The notes below the pieces were generated by a model, which worked only from the letters and a program-made list of their open reading frames with translations, did not search any database and was not told the origin of the DNA. DNA of 64,000 bases from DATBVX01 sp963695985 (GTDB lineage: Bacteria; Pseudomonadota; Gammaproteobacteria; Steroidobacterales; Steroidobacteraceae): positions 167,267 to 231,266 of the forward strand of contig CAVOIC010000003.1 of NCBI GenBank assembly GCA_963695985.1. Reading direction: 5' to 3'. Positions 53,425 to 60,877 of this stretch are shown piece after piece (the first letter of the stretch is position 1; the number at the start of each line of letters is the position of its first letter). A program made the position numbers and the translations under genes.

Positions 53425-53497
53425 TGCGATCACGCGGTGGCCGCCGGGGACTGCTCTTCGTGGTGATGGTAGAGTGACGTCCCATTCCGAGAGCGAC

Positions 53498-53788
53498 ATG
53501 CCGCGCGCGCTTTTCATCGTTATTTGCCTGCTGGTGTTCTTCATTGGCGCGGCACTCGTCGCGGCCAACAACGGGCCGGTCCGTGTCGATTTGCTGATCA
53601 CCGAAGTCGAGCTGACGCGCGGGCAGCTGCTCGTCGTGGCGATCGTGGTGGGGTGGTTGGCCGGGGTAGCATCGGCCTGGCGTTTCGTGCGCAAGCTCAC
53701 CCGCGAACGCGCCGAGTTGCGCCGCAACCTGCGGCTGGCGGAGGCCGAGATCAAGAATCTGCGGCCGCTGCCGCAAGATCGTGGCTGA
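53498..53788 (+). CDS. lapA: Lipopolysaccharide assembly protein LapA
   Basis: This small inner-membrane protein (DUF1049 family, YciS) works with LapB in controlling LPS synthesis. Starting at MPRALFIVICLLVFFIGAALVAANN it has 96 aa, two membrane helices (about 3-22 and 43-63) and a cytoplasmic coiled tail rich in Arg/Glu. A longer start through the upstream repeat is rejected. It overlaps lapB by 8 nt. Confidence 0.9.
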   Translation: MPRALFIVICLLVFFIGAALVAANNGPVRVDLLITEVELTRGQLLVVAIVVGWLAGVASAWRFVRKLTRERAELRRNLRLAEAEIKNLRPLPQDRG

Positions 53789-54962
53789 GTCCGCAGTCCT
53801 GATCGCCCTGCTGGGCGCCGCGGCGGGATACCTGGGGTGGCGCCTGGGCCGGCGCGCGCAGCGCGCGGCAGGGCGCGCGGCACGCCGCAGGTTGCCGGCG
53901 GACTATCTCGCGGGCCTCAATTACGTGATCAACGAACAGCCCGACCGCGCTCTTGAAGTGTTCACTCGTATGGTCGATGTGAATACGGAGACGGTCGAGA
54001 TCCACTTTGCGTTGGGAAGCCTGTTTCGCCGCCGTGGTGAAGTGGATCGCGCCATCCGCGTGCATCAGGGGATTCTCGACCGTCCCCAGCTCGAGCCCGC
54101 GCAGCGCGAACAGGCGTTGCTCGAGCTGGCGATTGATTACCTGCGTGCAGGCCTGCTGGATCGCTCGGAAGGCCTGTACCTCAAGCTCACAGAGTCGCGC
54201 CACCATCGGTCAGCGGCGCTTCAGGCGCTGATCGGGATATACGAGCAGCAGCACGACTGGCAGCAGGCGATCAGCGTTCATCGACAGCTCGGCGCAATCG
54301 GCGGCGAGGTGCAGCCCTCGGCGATTGCTCATTATCACTGCGAGCTCGCGGAAGGTGCCCGCAGTGCAGGCCGCATTGAGGAAGCACGGCGCTTATTGCG
54401 TGAAGCGCGGCATGAACAGCGACGCTTCCCACGCGCGGCGATTCTGCGCGCGGAAATCGCCCGGGACGCGGGCGATCATGCCCTCGCATCTCGTCTGTTG
54501 CTCCTGGCGCTCGAACGCGAGCCGGCACTGCTACTTGAGATTCTGCCGCGCCTTTACATTTGCGGCGAGAGCCTGCAGACGCACGAGCCGCTCAACGCAG
54601 CCATCGATACTTTTCGGCGCAACCGGCGGCCTGCGCATGAGCTCGCGAGCGCCCTGATACTCGCCGATGTGTTCGATGAGCCCAACGCTCTGGGAGCAGT
54701 GCGCGATTACGTGCTGAGTGACGGCTTGTTGCGCGAGCTGGCGCAGCCACTCGACAGCAGCAACGTGCTGGACGATGCAACGCTGCGCCGCGTGGCGCGC
54801 CTGCTGGGCCGCGTGCTGTCACGCAATCCGCGCTACCGCTGCGGGGAGTGTGGGTTTGCCAGCCACGCATGGTTCTGGCGGTGCCCCGGCTGCAAGAGCT
54901 GGGACAGTCTCAAGCCGCAGCTGGATGCGGCTGGAGAGCTTGCCGCTGCCGCCGGCCGATAG
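53781..54962 (+). CDS. lapB: Lipopolysaccharide assembly protein LapB
   Basis: This inner-membrane-anchored TPR protein (YciM) promotes FtsH-dependent turnover of LpxC. It has a GTG start, 393 aa and a short N-terminal helix (VLIALLGAAAGYLGWRLG). Next comes RLPADYLAGLNYVINEQPDRALEVFTRM, TPR repeats over about 45-330, and a C-terminal rubredoxin-type metal motif with CGECG and CPGCKSWDSLKP. The rpsA-ihfB-lapA-lapB order is conserved in gammaproteobacteria. Confidence 0.95.
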   Translation: MAESAVLIALLGAAAGYLGWRLGRRAQRAAGRAARRRLPADYLAGLNYVINEQPDRALEVFTRMVDVNTETVEIHFALGSLFRRRGEVDRAIRVHQGILDRPQLEPAQREQALLELAIDYLRAGLLDRSEGLYLKLTESRHHRSAALQALIGIYEQQHDWQQAISVHRQLGAIGGEVQPSAIAHYHCELAEGARSAGRIEEARRLLREARHEQRRFPRAAILRAEIARDAGDHALASRLLLLALEREPALLLEILPRLYICGESLQTHEPLNAAIDTFRRNRRPAHELASALILADVFDEPNALGAVRDYVLSDGLLRELAQPLDSSNVLDDATLRRVARLLGRVLSRNPRYRCGECGFASHAWFWRCPGCKSWDSLKPQLDAAGELAAAAGR

Positions 54963-55106
54963 CCGGCCGGGCACATCGAAACTCGACGTTCGCGGCTGAT
55001 TTTGCGGTTCACCGGCGAGCGGCTCTGCAGGACATTGGCCGCGCGCGGTATCTCGCCGCGATGTCTCGTAAATAGTCTCGCGCAGCCCAACTCAAGGAGG
55101 AGTTCC

Positions 55107-55427
55107 ATGAAGCGATCTATTTTGGTGCTGGCCTTGGCCGGCTTGTTGCTGTCGTCTGGAGCGTTCGCCGGCCCAGTCAATATCAATACGGCGGACGCGC
55201 GTACACTGGCGAAGGAACTGAGCGGCATCGGTCTGTCGCGTGCGCAGGCCATCGTGGAGTACCGGGAGAAGAACGGACCGTTCAAGAGTGCCGACGACCT
55301 GGCCAAGGTTAAGGGAATCGGGATGAAAGTCGTCGAACAGAATCGCGCGAACATCAGGGTCGAGAAAACAGACAAGAACAAGGCGGCAAGCGCAAAGCCG
55401 GTCGACAAGGCTGCGTCCAGCGATTGA
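55107..55427 (+). CDS. comEA: Competence protein ComEA-like helix-hairpin-helix protein
   Basis: This is a secreted periplasmic DNA-binding protein. It has a good ribosome site (AAGGAGG) and a start MKRSILVLALAGLLLSSGAFAGPVNINTAD with a signal peptide cleaved after AFA. The helix-hairpin-helix pair runs VNINTADARTLAKELSGIGLSRAQAIVEYREKNGPFKSADDLAKVKGIG. A Lys/Ala-rich tail follows. At 106 aa it is the short Gram-negative form. With ComEC at 2.4 kb it supports a DNA-uptake role, though such proteins are also common in non-competent species. Confidence 0.88.
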   Translation: MKRSILVLALAGLLLSSGAFAGPVNINTADARTLAKELSGIGLSRAQAIVEYREKNGPFKSADDLAKVKGIGMKVVEQNRANIRVEKTDKNKAASAKPVDKAASSD

Positions 55428-55441
55428 ACGGCGGACGCTCG

Positions 55442-55475
55442 GGTGCACTCTATGCGCAGCGGCGTAGAGTGCACC
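55442..55475 (+). terminator. Hairpin after comEA
   Basis: Perfect 11-bp stem GGTGCACTCTA/TAGAGTGCACC with a 12-nt loop, 14 bp after the comEA stop. Only a short T-rich tract (GTCTTC) follows. Confidence 0.65.
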
Positions 55476-55558
55476 GTCTTCGCGCTGCCGCCCAATCACG
55501 ACCCTTACAGGGTCATCGGGTATGATCCGCGCTACGTATTTCACTGAGCGAGAGAGTC

Positions 55559-56455
55559 ATGGCGCATTCCAGCCCGATCCGCGCTGCCGTTTTCCCAGTC
55601 GCCGGGCGCGGCACGCGCTTCCTGCCCGCGACCAAGGCGAGTCCCAAGGAAATGCTGCCGATCGTGGACAAGCCGCTGATCCAGTATGCGGCCGAGGAAG
55701 CGCTGTCCGCCGGCGCTCGAAACCTGGTGTTTATCACCGGCAGCTCCAAGCGCGCGATAGAGGACCACTTCGATTCCGATCGCGAGCTCGAGGCCGCACT
55801 GGAAGCGCAGGGCAAGCAAGAACTGCTCGAGTCGCTGCGTGGCATCCTGCCGTCGTGGGCAAGCTGCGTATACATCAGACAGCCGGCGCCGCTAGGCCTC
55901 GGGCATGCGGTTCTGTGCGCACGGCCGGTCGTTGGACATGAGCCCTTCTTCGTGCATCTCGCCGATGACCTCATCGATGCGCAGGTCCCTTGTCTGCGGC
56001 AAATGGCGGCGATCTACGAGGAGCGCCACGGGAGCGTGCTTGGCGTCCAGCAAGTTCCACGCAGCGAGACGGACCGCTACGGCATCGTAGACTGCGAAGC
56101 CGCGCAGGGCCGGGTCAGTCGCGTGAAGAGCATTGTCGAAAAGCCCAAGCCCGCGACCGCCCCGTCAACGCTGGCCGTCGTCGGCCGCTACATCCTGACG
56201 CCGCGGATCTTCGAGAAGCTCGAATCCACCGGGCGTGGGGCTGGCGGGGAGATTCAGCTCACGGATGGAATCGCGGCATTGCTTGCTGACGAACCCGTGT
56301 TCGCCTACCAGTTTGAGGGACGTCGCTATGACTGCGGCAGCAAGCTGGGTTACCTGCAGGCGACAGTCGAGTACGGGTTAAATCATTCGAGCCTGGGGCC
56401 GGAATTCGAAAAGTATCTGCTGGAGCTTGTAGCTTCGCGCCACCAGCGTGGTTAG
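55559..56455 (+). CDS. galU: UTP--glucose-1-phosphate uridylyltransferase GalU
   Basis: This enzyme makes UDP-glucose for LPS core, exopolysaccharide and related glycans. It has 298 aa with the nucleotidyltransferase signature FPVAGRGTRFLPATKASPKEMLPIVDKPLIQYAAEEAL near the N-terminus. QPAPLGLGHAVLCARP, the metal-site VHLADDLID, and KSIVEKPKP follow, with GGEIQLTDGIAALL and YDCGSKLGYLQATVEYGL near the end. It is flanked by hairpins on both sides, so it is probably monocistronic. Confidence 0.96.
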   Translation: MAHSSPIRAAVFPVAGRGTRFLPATKASPKEMLPIVDKPLIQYAAEEALSAGARNLVFITGSSKRAIEDHFDSDRELEAALEAQGKQELLESLRGILPSWASCVYIRQPAPLGLGHAVLCARPVVGHEPFFVHLADDLIDAQVPCLRQMAAIYEERHGSVLGVQQVPRSETDRYGIVDCEAAQGRVSRVKSIVEKPKPATAPSTLAVVGRYILTPRIFEKLESTGRGAGGEIQLTDGIAALLADEPVFAYQFEGRRYDCGSKLGYLQATVEYGLNHSSLGPEFEKYLLELVASRHQRG

Positions 56456-56499
56456 GGAGAGGCCCGCACAGCCCGAGATTGGCGGCAGACATCGACCGC

Positions 56500-56518
56500 G
56501 CACCCGATCTTCGGGTGC
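56500..56518 (+). terminator. First hairpin after galU
   Basis: 8-bp stem GCACCCGA/TCGGGTGC with a 3-nt loop, 45 bp after the galU stop. No T-run follows. Confidence 0.4.
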
Positions 56519-56549
56519 AGTGGCACTACAGGCAGCCCGCTTCAGGGCA

Positions 56550-56579
56550 GGAACGGCGGTGCGCGAGCACCGCCGTTCC
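56550..56579. terminator. Strong bidirectional hairpin between galU and the histone-like gene
   Basis: Perfect 13-bp stem GGAACGGCGGTGC/GCACCGCCGTTCC closed by a GCGA tetraloop. It sits 10 bp from the end of the convergent histone-like gene. Confidence 0.75.
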
Positions 56580-56589
56580 GCGGCAGGAT

Positions 56590-57075
56590 CTAGTGCTCTA
56601 CTTTCTCCGCGACCGTGTCGACAGCGGACTGCATCGCATCGGATGCATTCTCGACTGCGGTCGTAGCTCCGGTGACGGCGCTCGTCGCGCCGTGCTCGAG
56701 AGCCGTGGTCGCCTGCTTGACCGATACCGCGGCCTGCTTGATGGCGCGTTTCGCCGAGCGGCGCACACTGCGGGCCGTACGCCGCGTCGCGACGCGAACC
56801 GTGCGTGCGACCCTGCGGGTGCCACGGGCTACCTTTCTCGCCACCTTACGCGCGCTGCGACGCGACTGGCGGTTCGTCCGGCGTTGCTGACGTCGAGCTG
56901 TGCGTGCGACCCGGCGGGCGCCGCGGGTTACCCTTCTGGCCACCTTACGCGTGGCGCGACGCGACGTGCGGTTCGTCCGGCGTTGCTGGCGTCGCTTGAC
57001 GCGCGTTGAACGCCTGCTGGCGCCGCCACTCTTTGCACGGCTCTTGCGACGGGTACGTGATTTCTTTGCTGCCAT
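56590..57075 (-). CDS. Histone H1-like basic protein with 33-residue tandem repeat
   Basis: This 161-aa protein starts MAAKKSRTRRKSRAKSGG. Residues 1-112 are almost entirely Arg, Lys, Ala, Thr, Ser and Val. Residues 28-60 and 61-93 are a 33-residue tandem repeat (each starting RRQQRRTNR, 99-bp period at 56797-56994), and a third, degenerate unit follows. The last 45 residues are different: an amphipathic, mildly acidic alanine-rich helix (SVKQATTALEHGATSAVTGA). It resembles bacterial H1/AlgP-type DNA-binding proteins without matching one I can name. Chromosome compaction is the likely role (inference). Confidence 0.75.
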   Translation of the reverse strand: MAAKKSRTRRKSRAKSGGASRRSTRVKRRQQRRTNRTSRRATRKVARRVTRGARRVARTARRQQRRTNRQSRRSARKVARKVARGTRRVARTVRVATRRTARSVRRSAKRAIKQAAVSVKQATTALEHGATSAVTGATTAVENASDAMQSAVDTVAEKVEH

Positions 57076-57226
57076 ATCTGACCCCTTTACTTGAATTGCG
57101 TAAGGCAGATCGTCCAAATGCGGCCGGGGCACTACGGCACGGGCCGCGAAATATGGTTGGAATTCTGGGGCGACAGTATCCGCATTCCGGCGCGACTGCG
57201 CTAGCAGAAATACGCTGCTGACAGGA

Positions 57227-57302
57227 TGGCTCCGCCGGGAGGACTCGAACCTCCGACCTGGGGATTAACAGTCCCTCGCTCTACCGACTGAGCTACGGCG
57301 GA
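57227..57302 (-). tRNA. tRNA-Asn (anticodon GTT)
   Basis: This 76-nt cloverleaf has acceptor TCCGCCG/CGGCGGA, D-arm GCTCAGTCGGTAGAGC, anticodon loop CTGTTAA, T-arm GGAGGTTCGAGTCCTCC, discriminator G and an encoded CCA. The outermost anticodon-stem pair is A-C instead of a Watson-Crick or G-T pair. Confidence 0.95.
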
Positions 57303-57334
57303 ACCGGAAAGGCGGCGAATTCTGCGGGAGCGAC

Positions 57335-57358
57335 CCGGGGCCGTCAACCGCGCCCCGG
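57335..57358 (-). terminator. Hairpin after the aspartate aminotransferase gene
   Basis: 7-bp stem CCGGGGC/GCCCCGG with a 10-nt loop, 9 bp after the stop on the minus strand. It separates the gene from the tRNA-Asn. Confidence 0.5.
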
Positions 57359-57367
57359 CACTCCGAT

Positions 57368-58579
57368 TTACGCCGTTTTGGCCCGGTTTACCGCACTGCC
57401 CGCAAGGCAGCGGCGCATGCGCCCGAGTGCATCTTCCAGCGTCGCCATGCTACAGGCGAATGACAGGCGAATATGCCCTGGAGCACCGAACCCGGTTCCA
57501 GGGACCACGGCGACGCCCGCGTTCGCGAGCAGGAGCTCGGCAAAGGCGCCGTCATCCCGGCAGTTCGTCGCGGCCATCGCGCCGGTCACGTCCGCAAACG
57601 CGTAGAAAGTCCCCGCCCCTGGAAGGCACGAGACTCCCGGCAGGGTGTTGAGGCCTTGCACGATGAAGTCATGCCGCGCCTTGAACTCGCGGTTCATCTG
57701 GGTCACGCAGGTCTGATCACCGTTGAGCGCGACGGTGGCGGCCTTCTGGCTCATGCTGGCGGCGTTGGAGGTCGATTGACCCTGGATGGTCGCCATTGCT
57801 GTGACGACTTCCTGCGGCCCACCGCAATACCCGATGCGCCAGCCCGTCATGGCATAGGACTTCGAGCAACCATTGATCGTCACCGTGCGGTCATAGAGCT
57901 CGGGTACGGCGGTGAGCAGGCTGCAGAAGGGTTCAGCGCCCCAATAGATGTGTTCGTACATGTCATCGGTGCCGATCACGATGCGGGGGTGGGCCAGCAG
58001 CACCTTGCCGAGGGCAACGAGTTCCGCGCGGGTGTACGCAGCCCCGGTCGGATTGCAGGGGCTGTTCAAGAGCAGAAGCCGGGTTTTGGGCGTGATCGCG
58101 GCAGCCAGCTGGGCCGCGCTGATCTTGTAACCCTGAGTGGCACCGGCAAACACCGTGACCGGCCGGCCGTCGCACAGCAGCACCATGTCCGGATAAGAGA
58201 CCCAGTAAGGCGCCGGAATGATGGCTTCATCGTCCGGGTCCAGGATGGCGGCACAAAGATTGTAAACAGTCTGCTTGGCACCACTCGACACGAGGACCTG
58301 GGGCCGCGTGTACTCGATGCCGTTGTCGCGCTTGAACTTGGCGATGATCGCATCCTTGAGCTCGTTGATGCCTTCGACCGCCGTGTAGCGCGTGAACCCC
58401 GCGCGGATCGCCGCGATGCCGGCGTCCGCGATGTGCTTCGGCGTATCGAAATCAGGTTCTCCGACACCGAGGCCGATGACGTCGTGGCCCTCGGCCTTGA
58501 GACGCGCAGCGCGCGCCGTGACGGCCAAAGTCGGAGAGGGCTTCACACGCTGAACGCGTCGGGAGACTGGTACACTCAC
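57368..58579 (-). CDS. aspC: Pyridoxal phosphate-dependent aminotransferase, aspartate type (class I, subgroup Ib)
   Basis: This is probably aspartate:2-oxoglutarate aminotransferase. It has 403 aa with RVQRVKPSPTLAVTARAARLKAEGHDVIGLGVGEPDFDTP at the N-terminus, the aspartate ligand region NSPCNPTGAAYT, DDMYEHIYWG and the PLP lysine in TINGCSKSYAMTGWRIGYCGG. A carboxylate-binding Arg near the end is in IRLSFACSM. Subgroup Ib enzymes can also use prephenate. It is divergent from uvrB, a frequent gammaproteobacterial arrangement. Confidence 0.9.
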   Translation of the reverse strand: MSVPVSRRVQRVKPSPTLAVTARAARLKAEGHDVIGLGVGEPDFDTPKHIADAGIAAIRAGFTRYTAVEGINELKDAIIAKFKRDNGIEYTRPQVLVSSGAKQTVYNLCAAILDPDDEAIIPAPYWVSYPDMVLLCDGRPVTVFAGATQGYKISAAQLAAAITPKTRLLLLNSPCNPTGAAYTRAELVALGKVLLAHPRIVIGTDDMYEHIYWGAEPFCSLLTAVPELYDRTVTINGCSKSYAMTGWRIGYCGGPQEVVTAMATIQGQSTSNAASMSQKAATVALNGDQTCVTQMNREFKARHDFIVQGLNTLPGVSCLPGAGTFYAFADVTGAMAATNCRDDGAFAELLLANAGVAVVPGTGFGAPGHIRLSFACSMATLEDALGRMRRCLAGSAVNRAKTA

Positions 58580-58649
58580 TGTTTGCCACCGCGCAATTTG
58601 AATCAGCGCGTAGTGTAGGGCTTCCGCCCGATCAGCGCACCGATCACTT

Positions 58650-60671
58650 ATGGAAAAGGAACCCCGTTTCGAGCTTGTCGCGGGCTATCGCCCAGCGGGC
58701 GATCAGCCCGAAGCCATCGCACAACTGGTCGAGGGTCTGAGCAGCGGCCTGTCGCATCAAACGCTGCTGGGCGTCACGGGTTCCGGCAAGACTTTCACCA
58801 TCGCCAATGTGATCGAGATCGTGCAACGGCCGACGCTGGTGCTGGTGCACAACAAGACTCTGGCCGCGCAACTCTACGGGGAGTTCCGCGAGTTCTTCCC
58901 GCGCGCTGCAGTTGAGTACTTTGTTTCCTACTACGACTACTACCAGCCCGAGGCATACGTCCCTTCCTCCGACACCTATATCGAAAAGGATGCATCGATT
59001 AACGAGCACATCGAGCAGATGCGGCTGTCGGCCACCAAGGCACTGCTCGAACGTCCGGACTCGATCATCGTGGCGACGGTCTCGGCGATCTACGGCCTCG
59101 GCGATCCCCAGGCGTACCTGAGCATGGTGCTGCACCTGGTGCGCGGCGAGCCGCTCGACCAGCGCAAGCTGCTGCGCCGCCTGGCAGACATGCAGTACAC
59201 GCGTAACGAGCTGGATCTGTCGCAGGGCACCTATCGCGTGCGGGGCGATGTGATCGACATTTTCCCAGCCGAGGCAGAACGCGAAGCGGTGCGCGTCGAA
59301 CTGTTCGATGACCAGGTCGAGTCGTTGAGTTACTTCGATCCGCTTACCGGGGAAGTGTCGCGCAAGGTGCCGCGCCTCACGGTGTTCCCGTCGACGCACT
59401 ACGTCACTCCCAAAGAGCGAGTGACGGGCGCGCTCGATCAAATTCGCGATGAGCTGCGCGGTCGGCTCGTCGAGCTGCGTGCGGCAGGCAAGCTGGTGGA
59501 AGCGCAAAGGCTCGAGCAACGCACGCTGTTCGACCTCGAAATGATGAACGAAGTGGGCTACTGCGCCGGCATCGAGAATTACTCGCGCTACTTGTCCGGA
59601 CGTCAGGCCGGCGAGCCCCCTCCGTGCCTCTTCGACTACCTGCCGCGCAACGCTCTCCTGGTTATCGACGAGAGCCACCAGACCATCCCGCAGCTTGGCG
59701 CGATGTACCGCGGCGATCGGTCACGCAAGGAGACGCTGGTCGAATACGGGTTCCGGCTGCCGTCCGCACTCGACAACCGGCCGTTGCGCTTCGATGAGTT
59801 CGAGGAGCTGGCGCCGCAGATGATTTTCGTGTCGGCGACGCCAGGTCCGTATGAGCGCCAGCGCTCGGGTCAGGTCGTCGAGCAGGTCGTAAGACCCACT
59901 GGTCTCGTCGACCCACAGGTCGAAATCCGACCGGTGCGCACGCAAGTCGATGACGTGCTCTCCGAGATCAGCGTGCGGGTGGCGCTGCATGAAAGAGTGC
60001 TGATCACGACGCTGACCAAGCGCATGGCCGAAGATCTGACCGAGTATCTGCACGAACATGGAGTGCGGGTCCGGTACCTGCACTCGGATATCGAGACCGT
60101 CGAACGCACCGAATTGATCCGCGACCTACGGCTCGGAAAGTTCGATGTCCTTGTGGGCATTAATCTCCTGCGTGAAGGTCTCGACATGCCCGAGGTGTCA
60201 CTGGTGGCTATCCTGGACGCGGACAAGGAGGGATTCCTGCGTTCGGAGGGTTCCCTGATCCAGACCATCGGTCGGGCGGCGCGCAATCTGCGCGGCAGGG
60301 CGATCCTGTACGCCGACCAGATCACGGGGTCCATCGAGCGCGCTGTACGCGAGACCGACCGTCGTCGGCGCAAGCAGGTCGCATTCAACGAGCACCACGG
60401 CATCACGCCGCGCGGCATCATCAAGTCGGTCACGGACATCATGGAAGGCGCGCGCGCTGAGCCTGTCGGCCGTGAACGCCGGGTCGCAGAAGCGGGTCCG
60501 CGCTATGAGCGGCTGCCACCCGAACAGATCCTGAAGCGCATCCGCAAGCTCGAGCAGGAGATGTTCCGCCTGGCGCGCAACCTTGAGTTCGAGCAGGCCG
60601 CGCGGATGCGCGACGAGATCGCTCGGTTGCGCAAGGCGGAGCTCGGCCTGCCTGACAGCAAGGCCGGCTGA
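58650..60671 (+). CDS. uvrB: UvrABC system protein B
   Basis: This is the DNA damage-verifying helicase-like subunit of nucleotide excision repair. It has 673 aa with FELVAGYRPAGDQPEAIAQLVEG and Walker A GVTGSGKTFT. The damage-probing beta-hairpin region is YFVSYYDYYQPEAYVPSSDTYIEKDASINE. Helicase motifs include VIDESHQTIPQLGAMY, LLREGLDMPEVSLVAILDADKEGFLRS and QTIGRAARN. A C-terminal UVR motif binds UvrC (LEQEMFRLARNLEFEQAARMRDEI). Confidence 0.98.
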   Translation: MEKEPRFELVAGYRPAGDQPEAIAQLVEGLSSGLSHQTLLGVTGSGKTFTIANVIEIVQRPTLVLVHNKTLAAQLYGEFREFFPRAAVEYFVSYYDYYQPEAYVPSSDTYIEKDASINEHIEQMRLSATKALLERPDSIIVATVSAIYGLGDPQAYLSMVLHLVRGEPLDQRKLLRRLADMQYTRNELDLSQGTYRVRGDVIDIFPAEAEREAVRVELFDDQVESLSYFDPLTGEVSRKVPRLTVFPSTHYVTPKERVTGALDQIRDELRGRLVELRAAGKLVEAQRLEQRTLFDLEMMNEVGYCAGIENYSRYLSGRQAGEPPPCLFDYLPRNALLVIDESHQTIPQLGAMYRGDRSRKETLVEYGFRLPSALDNRPLRFDEFEELAPQMIFVSATPGPYERQRSGQVVEQVVRPTGLVDPQVEIRPVRTQVDDVLSEISVRVALHERVLITTLTKRMAEDLTEYLHEHGVRVRYLHSDIETVERTELIRDLRLGKFDVLVGINLLREGLDMPEVSLVAILDADKEGFLRSEGSLIQTIGRAARNLRGRAILYADQITGSIERAVRETDRRRRKQVAFNEHHGITPRGIIKSVTDIMEGARAEPVGRERRVAEAGPRYERLPPEQILKRIRKLEQEMFRLARNLEFEQAARMRDEIARLRKAELGLPDSKAG

Positions 60672-60736
60672 GTTGCTTGCGCCGCCGTGGACCCTTCAGT
60701 ATCTTTGGCGCCCCTTTTTTGACAGGACGTCAGGAC

Positions 60737-60811
60737 GGGCGCGTAGCTCAGCGGTAGAGCATCGCCTCGACAAGGCGAGGGTCGCTGGTTCGATCCCAGC
60801 CGCGCCCACCA
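60737..60811 (+). tRNA. tRNA-Val (anticodon GAC) with C33
   Basis: This 75-nt cloverleaf has acceptor GGGCGCG/CGCGCCC, D-arm GCTCAGCGGTAGAGC, anticodon stem TCGCC/GGCGA, loop TCGACAA, T-arm GCTGGTTCGATCCCAGC, discriminator A and an encoded CCA. The anticodon is GAC. Position 33, almost always U, is C here. It lies upstream of thrS, as in Pseudomonas. Confidence 0.93.
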
Positions 60812-60819
60812 GGAATACG

Positions 60820-60853
60820 AAGGGCGGTCTCACTCACGGGAGCGCCCTTTTTT
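60820..60853 (+). terminator. Rho-independent terminator after tRNA-Val
   Basis: 7-bp stem AAGGGCG/CGCCCTT with a 16-nt loop followed by a run of six T. It is 8 bp after the tRNA CCA. Confidence 0.8.
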
Positions 60854-60877
60854 GTTGCGAGTGATCAAGAGCGCGCG

